Part shown: positions 7,923 through 17,500 of the stretch, in pieces
How the letters are laid out: the number at the start of each line of letters is the position of its first letter
Position numbering within the stretch: position 1 is the stretch's first letter
DNA from: a bacterium UBA2219
Lineage (GTDB): Bacteria > Desulfobacterota > Deferrimicrobia > Deferrimicrobiales > Deferrimicrobiaceae
Direction of reading: 5' to 3'
Assembly (NCBI GenBank): GCA_002327765.1
Contig: DCUH01000047.1
Location: 410-29,815 of the forward strand
DNA length: 29,406 bases
Made by a program: the position numbers and the translations under genes
The notes under the pieces: generated by a model
Databases searched by the model: none
Told to the model about the DNA's origin: nothing
What the model saw: the letters and a program-made list of their open reading frames with translations, nothing else

Positions 7923-8986
7923 CCGTCACGTTCCGCAGGAACATCGCGCGAATGGAGGGTTACGCCCCGGGCGAGCAGCCCCAGACGCCCGGGTTCGTCA
8001 AGCTGAACACGAACGAGAACCCGTACCCTCCCTCTCCCCGGGTGAGGGAGGCGATCCTCGCGGAGGCCGACGACCGCCTTCGGCTGTACCCCGACCCCGC
8101 GGCGAACGCGCTGCGCCGCCAGGCCGCCCTCACGTACGGCATCGACCCCTCGAGGATCATCGCGGGGAACGGGTCGGACGACCTGCTGGCGATGATCGCC
8201 AAGGCGTTCATCGGGGAGAGAGACGCCATGGCGTGCCCCACGCCCACCTACACGCTCTACGACACGCTGGTCGCGATCCAGGGAGGGAAGACCGTGCGCG
8301 TCCCCTTTCCCGCGGACTACTCCCTCCCGAAGGCGCTCTCGCGGAAGGAGGCGCGCGTGACCATGGTGGCCAGCCCGAACTCCCCGTCCGGGACCGCCGT
8401 GCCGACGGCCGTCCTGGCCGCGCTGGCCGACGAGGTCCGGGGCGTCCTCGTCGTCGACGAGGCGTACGCCGACTTCGCGGACGACACCGCCCTGCCGCTG
8501 GCGCACGAGCGCGACAACGTCATCGTCCTCCGGACGTTCTCGAAGTCGTTCTCGCTGGCGGGGATGCGCATCGCGCTGGGGTTCGCGCACCCGAAGATCA
8601 TCGAGGGGCTGAACAAGGTGAAGGATTCGTACAACCTGGACCGGCTATCGATCGCGGCGGGGGCGGCGGCGCTCTCGGACATCGCCTGGATGGAGCGCAA
8701 CGCGGCGCGGATCCGCAGGACCCGGGAGACGCTGATCGCGGCCCTCCCGTCGGTGGGGTACGAGCCGTACCCCTCGCAGAGCAACTTCGTCCTGGCGCGG
8801 CGCGCCCGCGGCGGCACGGCACGGCCCGCCTACGAGGCGCTGAAAGCGAAGAAGATCCTGGTGCGCTACTTCGACACGCCCCGGCTCGCGGACTGCCTGC
8901 GGATCTCCGTGGGGACGGACGATGAGATCGCCGCGCTCCTCGCGGCGATGCGGAAGCTCCGGCAGCCCCGCCCCGGGGGGCTTTAG
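7919..8986 (+). CDS. hisC: Histidinol-phosphate aminotransferase
   Basis: Catalyses the imidazole-acetol-phosphate to histidinol-phosphate step of histidine synthesis; several HisC-type enzymes also transaminate aromatic amino acids. The 355-residue protein has the HisC pattern: VKLNTNENPYPPSP (27-40), SPNSPSGT (152-159), the PLP-binding Asp in VVDEAYADF (D180) and the lysine in RTFSKSFSLAGMRIALG (K209). It ends with the phosphate-binding arginine region LRISVGTDDE. The ATG at 7919 overlaps the previous aminotransferase stop. The TAG stop (8984-8986) interlocks with the TAA stop of the convergent gene, leaving no room for a terminator. No other his genes are nearby, so a role in aromatic transamination is an alternative. 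Confidence 0.9.
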   Translation: MTVTFRRNIARMEGYAPGEQPQTPGFVKLNTNENPYPPSPRVREAILAEADDRLRLYPDPAANALRRQAALTYGIDPSRIIAGNGSDDLLAMIAKAFIGERDAMACPTPTYTLYDTLVAIQGGKTVRVPFPADYSLPKALSRKEARVTMVASPNSPSGTAVPTAVLAALADEVRGVLVVDEAYADFADDTALPLAHERDNVIVLRTFSKSFSLAGMRIALGFAHPKIIEGLNKVKDSYNLDRLSIAAGAAALSDIAWMERNAARIRRTRETLIAALPSVGYEPYPSQSNFVLARRARGGTARPAYEALKAKKILVRYFDTPRLADCLRISVGTDDEIAALLAAMRKLRQPRPGGL

Positions 8987-9930
8987 AGGACCACGCTCCA
9001 GTTCCCCCCGCCCTCCCGGTTCCGCCACAGCACCTCGCTGCCGCCGTCCGCCCGGCGGACGACCGCCTGGAAACAATACTCCACGCGGCTTCCCGACGCC
9101 CCGTACACGAACGCCTCGAAAACGCGCGGCTTCGGAATGGACGAGAGCGCCTCGACGCGCCCGGACCGGAACTCCTCGACATCCTCCGAGAAGAACTCCT
9201 CGGCCGCGGAAAGCTTCCCGGCCGGGAAGCCCTTGGCTTCCATGGGGGACATGTTCACGGCGCGCCACGCCGGATCGCCCCAGACCAGCCGCGCGGACAC
9301 GACGTCTCCGGCCGGGTCCGTCATCGTGATGCGGGCGCAAGCGATCTTGTCGGCGCGCAGCTCCCCGTCGCCGGAGAGATGGTAGAGGAAGTACGGCATC
9401 GGGCGGTTCTTCAGGACGGATAGCGTCTCGGGGATCTCGATGACCGGGGCCGGGCCGTTCCCCGCGTCGACCGCCGCCCGGCACAGCGCGGGGGACGGTT
9501 TTTTGCGCATCGCGCCGAAGCCGAACCGGATCGTCCCGGCGGGGCGCTCCCCCTCTGCCGTCGGGAGCACCAGCCGGAAGAACCCGCGGCCCGGCGCCGG
9601 CGCGAGGTTCCCCCCCTCCTCTTCGGGGACGCGGTACAGGTCGGAGATCAGGTCGCCGGAAGGGACCTCGGCCCGATAGGCGGGCGAGTACCATTCCCTG
9701 CCGTCGAGGACGGCGGAAAACCGGTAGCGGACGAGGACGCGCCCGCCCTTCGGAGGCTCGGGGATACTGACGTGCGCCGCCCGCCGGCCCGGCTCCGCCG
9801 TCGGGACGACCACCTGCGTCGTCCTGCAGGCAGGGGCCCCTTCCGTGCCGTCCATGTACACCTCGGCGTGCAGGAACACGATCTCCGGACGTTCGGCGCC
9901 ATCCCGGTATTCCCGTCTCAACAGAAACAT
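8983..9930 (-). CDS. Uncharacterised beta-rich protein
   Basis: A 315-residue protein that I do not recognise. It starts at ATG 9930 behind a perfect AAGGAGG. It has no signal peptide or membrane segment. The sequence is mostly short alternating polar/hydrophobic strands: VVVPTAEPGRRAAHVSIPEP, GRVLVRYRFSAVL, TIRFGFGAM and ARITMTDPAGDVVSARLVWG. The C-terminus, EYCFQAVVRRADG then WRNREGGGNWSVVL, looks like the closing strands of starch-binding or CBM25/53-type beta-sandwich modules, a resemblance by eye only. Two tandem beta domains (about 20-110 and 200-315) joined by a linker are plausible. The stop overlaps the convergent hisC stop, and the metallopeptidase gene ends 31 bases upstream on the same strand. 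Confidence 0.7.
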   Translation of the reverse strand: MFLLRREYRDGAERPEIVFLHAEVYMDGTEGAPACRTTQVVVPTAEPGRRAAHVSIPEPPKGGRVLVRYRFSAVLDGREWYSPAYRAEVPSGDLISDLYRVPEEEGGNLAPAPGRGFFRLVLPTAEGERPAGTIRFGFGAMRKKPSPALCRAAVDAGNGPAPVIEIPETLSVLKNRPMPYFLYHLSGDGELRADKIACARITMTDPAGDVVSARLVWGDPAWRAVNMSPMEAKGFPAGKLSAAEEFFSEDVEEFRSGRVEALSSIPKPRVFEAFVYGASGSRVEYCFQAVVRRADGGSEVLWRNREGGGNWSVVL

Positions 9931-9961
9931 TCCGAACCTCCTTCGCCGGTGGTTTTTCGGA

Positions 9962-10330
9962 TCAGCGGTATCCCAGTCGCTCGAGCTCCTCTTCCTGCAT
10001 CCCGAAGTAGTGGCCGATCTCGTGGAGCAGCGTGATCCGGATCTCGCGGGACAGCTCGCCCGGGTCCGGGAAGTCCTCCTCGAGAGGGCCCCGGTAGATG
10101 GAGATGGTGTCCGGAAGGTTCCCGGAATCCTGTATCGACCGTTCCGGCAGCGGGACCCCGTGATAGTAGCCGTACAGCGTGTCCCCGGGGGGGATGCCCA
10201 GATCGTCGAGCAGCCAGTCGGGAGGCCAGTCCTCCACGATCACCGCCACGTTCGTCAGCGCATCCCGGAACACGGGGGGCAGCTCCGACAACGCCGCGCC
10301 GAGCGCCCGGTCGAACCCGGATTTCCCCAT
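9962..10330 (-). CDS. Zincin-like metallopeptidase (DUF1025 family)
   Basis: A 122-residue soluble protein with the zinc-protease motif LLHEIGHYFG (HEIGH at 103-107) followed by MQEEELERLGYR, the typical ending of the small zincin-like type I metallopeptidase family. The two His residues would bind zinc, the Glu would act as base, and a downstream Glu is a likely third ligand. The mid-protein stretch LYGYYHGVPLPERS is also characteristic. Cellular targets are unknown for the family. The start at ATG 10330 has no obvious Shine-Dalgarno sequence. It lies 34 bases after the stop of the upstream unknown gene on the same strand and may be at the end of the flgM-led operon. Confidence 0.85.
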   Translation of the reverse strand: MGKSGFDRALGAALSELPPVFRDALTNVAVIVEDWPPDWLLDDLGIPPGDTLYGYYHGVPLPERSIQDSGNLPDTISIYRGPLEEDFPDPGELSREIRITLLHEIGHYFGMQEEELERLGYR

Positions 10331-10364
10331 GAAAGGATTTTACCGCATCTCGGGCGATTCGGTG

Positions 10365-10991
10365 CTACCCGGGTTCTCCGCCCTTCATCGCCGAGAAGAA
10401 GGCGGACCATTCCTCCAGGTTGGGAGTGACTTCCCTTTCGAGGAGGTCCGCCATGCGCGGCCAGTCTTCCTGCTGGCGCGCCGCGAGCAGCCGCTGGAGG
10501 ATCTCGCTGGTCGCCCCGGGCGGCTCCGGAAGCTCCACGGAGGTCCCCGGCGCCGCCGCCGGCAGGCGGAACGCCCCGCAGCGGACGCCGTTGAAGACCG
10601 CCCCGGCAAGCTGGAAGAACGTCCCGAGCGACTCCACGCAGGAGACGTAGAGCGACGTCGCGGCGGAGACGTCGTTCGCCCGCAGCGAGCAAAGGACGGT
10701 CCGGATGTCGTGGCGCAGCGCTTCGGACAGGTGGATCGCCCCGTCGATGGCCTCCCCGAGCAGCGCGCCCGGCGTCGTCGTGCGGACGTCGAGCTCCCCG
10801 ATCCCCTCCACCGGCCGTTCGGAAAACTCGCGCTCGTCCTGCGTGGAGATCTCCCTGCCGTCGATCCGTATCCCGTGCACGATGCGGCCCGCCGCGGCGG
10901 CGCGCCGGGTCGCTTCCCCGACGACGGCGCCGAACGTCCCGAGGCGGGAGGGATCCCACGCGGCTTCCGTTCCGTCGATCAACAGGTGCAT
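10365..10991 (-). CDS. Conserved-looking hypothetical protein downstream of flgM
   Basis: About 208 residues if started at ATG 10991 (MHLLIDGTEAAWD); a start at 11027 adds 12 residues, and neither has a clear ribosome-binding site. I see no signal peptide or membrane helix. The N-terminal third is strand-rich (GRIVHGIRIDGREIST; GIGELDVRTTTPGAL), the middle is a helical block (HLSEALRHDIRTVLCSLRA; YVSCVESLGTFFQLAGAVF), and the C-terminal part is helical with DWPRMADLLEREVTPNLEEW. That ending recalls uncharacterised proteins encoded in flagellar gene clusters, from memory and unverified. It begins 55 bases after the flgM-like stop and probably shares its sigma-28-type promoter, which suggests a motility or flagellar-export role. 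Confidence 0.65.
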   Translation of the reverse strand: MHLLIDGTEAAWDPSRLGTFGAVVGEATRRAAAAGRIVHGIRIDGREISTQDEREFSERPVEGIGELDVRTTTPGALLGEAIDGAIHLSEALRHDIRTVLCSLRANDVSAATSLYVSCVESLGTFFQLAGAVFNGVRCGAFRLPAAAPGTSVELPEPPGATSEILQRLLAARQQEDWPRMADLLEREVTPNLEEWSAFFSAMKGGEPG

Positions 10992-11046
10992 GTTGGGAAG
11001 ATACGATATCCGCTCGCGGAATGGCAAGCGGAATGGACGCGCAGGA

Positions 11047-11250
11047 TCAGCGCAGGCGTTCCCTGAGCTGGCGCACGGCGTCGGAAACCATCTTCTCCGC
11101 GATCTGCCGGCCGTCGATCCGGTAGGTCCCGGCCCTCAACGACTCCCGGATCTCCTCGATCCGCCGGAGGCGCGACGCGGACAGGACGGCGACGGCCCGT
11201 CCCGCCTCATCGAACAGGTGCTCCCAATTCCCGTTGTCGGAACCCTTCAC
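11047..11250 (-). CDS. flgM: FlgM-like anti-sigma-28 factor
   Basis: A 67-residue protein whose C-terminal half matches the FlgM helix region that binds sigma-28: RLRRIEEIRESLRAGTYRID (27-46) then GRQIAEKMVSDAVR (47-60). FlgM holds FliA inactive until the flagellar hook is complete and FlgM is exported. The N-terminal part is shorter than in enteric FlgM (about 97 residues), leaving less of the disordered export region; short forms occur in several phyla. The start is GTG at 11250 with GGAAGG about 9 bases upstream. It is the first gene of a minus-strand set behind a sigma-28-type promoter, and the fliA gene lies 2.5 kb away in the same block, which supports the assignment. Confidence 0.8.
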   Translation of the reverse strand: MKGSDNGNWEHLFDEAGRAVAVLSASRLRRIEEIRESLRAGTYRIDGRQIAEKMVSDAVRQLRERLR

Positions 11251-11295
11251 TTCTTTAAACCTTCCAAGTGTTTTCCGCCTCCCGCCGCATGTACG

Positions 11296-11336
11296 TCCCC
11301 CTCCGCCGGTAGTTTTTATCGACCGGCGGGGGGGGA
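11296..11336. repeat. 15-bp inverted repeat spanning the sigma-28-type promoter
   Basis: Bases 11296-11310 pair with 11322-11336 over 15 positions, 14 Watson-Crick and one G-T, around an 11-base loop AGTTTTTATCG. The loop and the right arm contain the -10 box and the spacer of the flgM promoter. It is in a divergent gap, has no T-tract on either side of the correct polarity, and so is unlikely to be a terminator. An operator, or a leader hairpin in the regulator transcript, fits better. Confidence 0.6.
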
Positions 11337-11343
11337 AACTTTA
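11316..11343 (-). promoter_or_regulatory. Sigma-28 (FliA) type promoter upstream of flgM
   Basis: On the minus strand TAAAGTTT (11343-11336) matches the FliA -35 consensus 8/8. After 12 bases GTCGATAA (11323-11316) matches the -10 consensus GCCGATAA 7/8. The spacer is one base longer than the canonical 11. The predicted start near 11309 leaves a leader of about 60 bases before the flgM GTG. A second TAAAGTTT (11371-11364) lies 28 bases upstream but has no -10 partner. Confidence 0.65.
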
Positions 11344-11375
11344 CCCGGGAGCCGGCTTTGGGTAAACTTTACTCC

Positions 11376-12773
<1,398 letters not shown>

Positions 12774-12777
12774 CCCC

Positions 12778-13590
12778 ATGGCGAAGAAAACGGTTCCGCC
12801 CGTCCACGCCGCGCCGGAAGCCGGCGACCCGGCATCGCGCCTCAAAACAGCCGAGGAGCGCCTCGCGCGCGCGCGGAGGATGGAGGAGCTCGGGTACGTG
12901 TCCGGCCAGATCGCCCACGACTTCAACAACCTCCTCACCGGGATCCTGGGCTACGCCAGCTACCTCCGGACCCTGCTGCCGGAGGACGGCAAGGCGTACG
13001 AGGCGGCCGGCCACATCGAACGGTCCGCCCGGCGCGCCGCGGAGCTCACCCGCCGGATGCTCGACTACTCCCAACGGGAAGCCGCGCAGCACCGTCCCGT
13101 GGACATCGACCGGGTCATCGGCGACGCGATCGGCATCCTGTCCGCGTCCGTCGGCCCGGACGTGGAGATCCGCGCGGAGCTCTGCGCCCCTCCCGGCCCG
13201 GTGACGGGCGACCCGGACAACCTGCTCCGGGCCCTCCTCCACCTCGGCGTCAACGCGGGGGACGCGATGCCCGAAGGAGGGTTGTTGACCATCTCCTCCG
13301 GCCCGTTCGCCTCCGACGGCGACGTGTCGTTCGACGGCGTCCCGGTCCCCGAGGGCGAGTACGTGTCCATCGCCGTGGCAGACACCGGCCGAGGCATCCC
13401 CGATTCCCTGAAAGAGCAGGTCTTCGCCCCCTTCTTCACGACGAAGCCGGAAGAGGCGGGCACGGGGCTCGGCCTCCCCATGGTGAGCCGCTGCGTCCGC
13501 AAGCACGGTGGTTTCCTGCGGGTGGAGAGCCGCGAGGGGGCGGGAACCACCGTGCAGATCCTGCTCCCGGTCCGACCGTCAACCGGTTGA
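12778..13590 (+). CDS. Soluble sensor histidine kinase (FlrB/FleS-like partner)
   Basis: A 270-residue histidine kinase with no membrane helix and almost no input domain: a short N-terminal coiled region (20-40), then the dimerisation/phospho-acceptor box GQIAHDFNNLLTGILGYASY with H47, and a HATPase domain with N-box (HLGVNAGDAMPEGG), G1 box (VADTGRGIP), F-box (FAPFFTTK) and G2 box (GTGLGLPMV). All catalytic boxes are intact. It starts at ATG 12778, four bases after the regulator stop, so the pair forms a two-component system. The cytosolic layout suggests it reads an internal state, for example a flagellar assembly intermediate, as proposed for FlrB/FleS-type kinases. The signal is not visible in the sequence. 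Confidence 0.9.
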   Translation: MAKKTVPPVHAAPEAGDPASRLKTAEERLARARRMEELGYVSGQIAHDFNNLLTGILGYASYLRTLLPEDGKAYEAAGHIERSARRAAELTRRMLDYSQREAAQHRPVDIDRVIGDAIGILSASVGPDVEIRAELCAPPGPVTGDPDNLLRALLHLGVNAGDAMPEGGLLTISSGPFASDGDVSFDGVPVPEGEYVSIAVADTGRGIPDSLKEQVFAPFFTTKPEEAGTGLGLPMVSRCVRKHGGFLRVESREGAGTTVQILLPVRPSTG

Positions 13591-13592
13591 CG
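13577..13592. promoter_or_regulatory. 16-bp perfect palindrome, candidate enhancer site for the NtrC-type regulator
   Basis: CGTCAACCGGTTGACG is a perfect 16-bp palindrome overlapping the kinase stop codon. It lies about 100 bases upstream of the sigma-54 promoter of fliA, the usual distance for an NtrC-family enhancer site. A degenerate half-copy (GGTCAAATTGGC) follows at 13601-13612. It could instead be a weak terminator stem (a T-run lies at 13615-13620), but the spacing to that run is too long. Confidence 0.45.
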
Positions 13593-13689
13593 CCCCTGGG
13601 GGTCAAATTGGCGGTTTTTTCACCGTCCCTCGCCTCGCACCAAGCAAAATAACTCTAAGAAAACAGTCAGTTAACCTCCCGCAGGCCTC

Positions 13690-13705
13690 TGGCATGCTGC
13701 TTGCT
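13690..13705 (+). promoter_or_regulatory. Sigma-54 promoter of fliA
   Basis: TGGCATGCTGCTTGCT matches the -24/-12 consensus (TGGCACG, four bases, TTGCW) with one mismatch. The invariant GG and GC are separated by exactly 10 bases. Transcription should start near 13716, about 42 bases before the fliA ATG. It sits directly downstream of a sigma-54 activator gene. Confidence 0.8.
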
Positions 13706-13757
13706 CCTTATTCGGAGCACTTGCAGTTCGCACCATTTACTCGACGAGGTCAACGCC

Positions 13758-14531
13758 ATGATGCAGTCCAAGGTTGAGCGCGCGCCCGCCAAGTCCCGCA
13801 AGACATCCTCGAAGAAGTCCCGGCTCCCCAGCCGGGACGAGATCGTCGCGGAGTTCATGCCGGGGATCCGGATCCAGGCGATGCGCCTCAAGATGCGGCT
13901 GCCGTCCCACATCGAGGCGGACGACCTCGTCAGCTCCGGCGTCGTCGGGCTGCTCGACGCCATGGAGCGGTACGACTCCACCCGGGGGATCAAGTTCCGG
14001 ACCTACGCCGATTTCCGGATCCGCGGTTCGATGCTCGACTACCTGCGGGAGATGGACTGGTTCCCGCGGTCGGTCCGCCAGCACTCGTCGCGCCTGCAGT
14101 CCTCGTACACCCGGCTCGAGAACATCCTGGGCCGCGCCCCCGAAGAGGGCGAGGTCGCGGAGGACCTCGGCATCTCCGTGGACGAGCTGCGCAAGCAGCT
14201 CGCGATGTTCACGGGGGTCACGGTCTTCTCGCTCGACGCCATCCAGGACGAGGAAGAGGAGAACGGCGCCGGGATGCGCCTGCTGCTCGCCGACGCGGCG
14301 AAGGAAGAGAGCCGCGAAGAGGAGCTGACGCGCGAACTGAAGGACATGCTTGGGAAGGCGATCGACATGCTTCCCGAGCGCGAGAAGCAGCTCATCGCGT
14401 TCTACTACTACGAAGACCTCACCCTGCGCGAGATCAGCAGGATCTTCGACCTGGGAGAGCCCAGGATCTGCCAGCTCCACGCGCAGGCCGTGCTCCGCCT
14501 CAAGGGCAAGCTCAACCGCCACTTCAAGTAG
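13758..14531 (+). CDS. fliA: RNA polymerase sigma factor FliA/WhiG family (sigma-28)
   Basis: A 257-residue sigma-70 family protein with regions 2, 3 and 4 and no region 1.1. Region 2 includes DLVSSGVVGLLDAMERYD and the promoter-recognition stretch FRTYADFRIRGSMLDYLR followed by DWFPRSVRQ, the FliA/WhiG signature. Region 3 is EEGEVAEDLGISVDELRKQL, and region 4.2 is the helix-turn-helix LTLREISRIFDLGEPRICQL. The protein directs transcription of late flagellar and motility genes. The start at ATG 13758 has GAGG eight bases upstream and lies downstream of the sigma-54 promoter; longer in-frame starts fall inside that promoter. A basic tail (about residues 2-25) precedes region 2. FlgM-like antagonist and sigma-28-type promoter are 2.5 kb upstream. 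Confidence 0.94.
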   Translation: MMQSKVERAPAKSRKTSSKKSRLPSRDEIVAEFMPGIRIQAMRLKMRLPSHIEADDLVSSGVVGLLDAMERYDSTRGIKFRTYADFRIRGSMLDYLREMDWFPRSVRQHSSRLQSSYTRLENILGRAPEEGEVAEDLGISVDELRKQLAMFTGVTVFSLDAIQDEEEENGAGMRLLLADAAKEESREEELTRELKDMLGKAIDMLPEREKQLIAFYYYEDLTLREISRIFDLGEPRICQLHAQAVLRLKGKLNRHFK

Positions 14532-14544
14532 GCGCGAGGCTTCG

Positions 14545-14563
14545 CCGCCCGATCACCGGGCGG
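14545..14563. terminator. GC-rich hairpin between convergent fliA and pump genes
   Basis: CCGCCCG (14545-14551) pairs with CGGGCGG (14557-14563) around a 5-base loop, overlapping the stop codon of the pump gene in the 21-base convergent gap. There is no T-tract on either side, so it would be at best a weak or factor-assisted bidirectional terminator. Confidence 0.3.
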
Positions 14564-17500
14564 GCAGCGCGGGTTCCCCTTTCAGCACCTCCACGGCCAG
14601 CCCCAGGGGCGACGCCGCCGGCGTGAACGGCGGCGACGGCTCCCTCATCCAGGGAAGCTCGTCCTCCATCGTTCCCGTCGCCCGGAGGAGCGCGAACCTC
14701 GCAACGAGGTAGTCGCGCCGGGCGCGCGCAAGGTTCCCCATCGCCTGGGAAAGGTTCAGCTGCGCGTCGTCCACCTCGAGGCGCGTCTTCACGCCGTACT
14801 CGTACCCCTTCTCCGCCATCGAGACGAGCCGCTCGGCCTGGGCCGCGGTGCCGGCCAGCGCGACCACCGTCTCCCCCGCCTCGTGCACGGCATTCACCGC
14901 GTCCCGGACCTCGAGGGCCACGGCGTCGTTGAGGCGCGCCTCCTCGATCCGCAGGGACGCCTCGTCGCTCCTCGCCTGGGCGACCTGCCCTCGCGTGCGG
15001 AAGCCGTCGAAGAGGCTCCACGAGGCGAACACGCCCGCCGACCATGTCCTCCCCTGGTACCGGAACACGTTGTAGTCGAGGTCCTGGTAGCCGACGGCGC
15101 CCTGGGCGCTCACCCGCGGCAGGTACCCCGACCTCGCGACGGCCACGAGCTCGGTGGCAACCTCCCGCCGGTGCCGCAGGTCGGAGAGCTCGGGGCGGTT
15201 CGCGAGCGCGACGGCCAGCGATCTTTCGTATTCGGGGTATTCGCCGATGGAGACCGACAGGTCGCCCCGCGCGTCCACCTCGCGCTCCCCCTTCCCTATA
15301 AGGAAACGCAGGCGCTCCCGGGTGGTCCGGATCAGGTTCTCCGTGCGGAGGACCTCCGGCTGGGAGTTCTGCAGGCCGACTTCGGCCACGAGCACGTCGT
15401 AGTCGGTCGCCGTCCCCGCCAGGTATTTCTTCTTCGCCTCGTCGAGGTGCCTCGCCTTCTGGTCGCGGTTCTGGAGGGCGATGCGGGAAAGCTCCCGGGC
15501 CAGGAGGACGTCGTGGAACGCCGCGTGCACCTCGCGGAGGGCGTTCTGCCGCGAGGACCGGACCCGGTCGCCCGCGGACGCCAGGTCGTACTTCGCCGCC
15601 CGGATGCCCGCCGACACCGCGCCTCCGGCGTACAGGGGCTGCGACAGCGAGAGCTCCGCGGCCCGCCGGTCGCTGGTCTCCGCCCCGGGGAGGATCGCCA
15701 GGCTCCCGTCGCTGGTCCGCTGCCCTCCCGCGGTGCCTTCGAGCTGCGGGAGCGCCGCCGCGCGCTCCTCGACGTACCTGCCCGCGGCGCGGTTCCGCTG
15801 CTCCGCGGCTGCGCGGATCTGCCGGTTGCTCGACGCGGCTGCGCGAAGCGCCTCCTCGAGCGTGAGCTCCTCGGCGCCGGGGCTCCCCGCCGCCTGCGCG
15901 GGGGGCGTCGAGAGGGCCGCCCCGCATGCGCACAGGGCCATCAGGACCGCCGCGACGGCCGCGCCCGGCTTGCCCTCCCATCTCCGCCGCGCCCAGCGCC
16001 CGAAGTCATCGAACAGTGTGTAGACCACCGGGACCACGAGGAGGGTGAGCAGCGTCGAGGTGACGAGCCCCCCGATGACGGCGCGGGCCATCGGCGCGCG
16101 CATCTCCGCGCCCGCCCCCAGCGCCAGCGCCAGCGGCAGCATGCCGAAGATCATCGCCAGGGTGGTCATCATGATGGGACGCAGCCGCGTCCGCCCCGCC
16201 GTGATCACCGCCTCCGTCCGGTCCATCCCGCGGGCCTGCAGCGCCTTGGCGAAGTCGACCAGGAGGATGGCGTTCTTGGTGACGAGCCCCATCAGCAGGA
16301 TCAGGCCGATCAGCGACATGATGTTGATCGTGTCGCCGGTAAGGAACAGCGTCCCCGCCATACCGACGACCGAGAGCGGGAGCGAGAACATGATGGCCAG
16401 CGGGTCGATGAACGACTCGAACTGCGCCGCCAGGACCAGGTACACGAAGATCACGGCCAGCAGGAGCGCCTCCCCCATGTACCCGAACGACTCCGTCATC
16501 GTATCCCCCTCCCCGGAGAACACCACGCGGTACCCCGGCTCCATTTTCATCCCGTCGACGGCCTCCCGGACCCTCTTCATCGCCTCGCCGAGCGGCAGCC
16601 CCTCGAGGTTCGCGGAGAGGACCACCTCGCGTGTGAGGTCCTGCCGGTTGATCTCCGACGGGGTGGAGCTGCGGCGGTACCGCACCACCTCGGAAAGGGG
16701 GACGAGCCCCGATCCGGCCTGCCCCCGCGGGACCGCCAGGCGGAGCAGCCCCACCTGGGACGGATCCACCCGGAGCGCCCCGGGAAGCCGGACGCGCACG
16801 TCGACGGCGTCGCCGTCCTCGTCCTCGTAAGTCGACGCCACCTGGCCGCCGAACATGGCGCCGACCGTCCGGGAGATCGTCCCCGTGTTCACCCCCAGGT
16901 CCATCGCCCGCTCCCGATCGACCTGGAGCCGGTACTCGGGGATGTCGTGCTCCAGGGTGGCCTCGAGGTCGACGATCCCCGGGATCCGGTACATCTCCCC
17001 TTTCAGCCGCGCCGCGTATCCCTTCAGGAGCGAGATGTCCTCGCCGCGGATGTTCACCATCAGCAGCTTCTCCCCCGTCAGCCGCCCGACCTCCTCCACC
17101 GAGGACACGATGCCGGGAACGCCGAGGAGGATCCCCCGGACCTGCCGCTGGACCTGCGCCTGGCTGCGCTCCCGATCCTTCTTTTCCTTCAGCTTGACGT
17201 AGATCAGGCCGTCGCGCACCGTGCCGGCGTCCCCGGCGCCGATGGTCGCGTACGTGTGCTCGACCTCCGGCACCTTCCGGAACTCCCCGACCAGCAGCTC
17301 CACGCGGCCGCGCGTCTCCTCGATGGAGGCGTCGGGCGCGGTCCGGAAAGACACCTGGAACTCCGACTGGTCGTACTCGTTGAAGAACTCGGTCTTCAGG
17401 CCGAAGACGGCGATCAGCAGCCCCGCGAGGAACGCGGCGGTGGCGATGCCGAGGACGGCCGGGCGGTGCCGCAGCGACCACGCGATCATCCCGCGGTACC

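Noticed and set aside
11364..11371. Second sigma-28 promoter before flgM
   Set aside because: The TAAAGTTT is exact but no GCCGATAA-like box follows at 11 or 12 bases.
13587..13620. Rho-independent terminator after the kinase gene
   Set aside because: The imperfect TGACGCCCC/GGGGGTCA stem is separated from the T-run by about 10 bases, too far for a normal terminator.
15941..15943. Internal ATG (residue 1039 of the pump-channel fusion) as a separate start for a TolC gene
   Set aside because: No Shine-Dalgarno sequence precedes it and no stop separates it from the permease; a separate internal start is possible but unsupported, so one gene is annotated.
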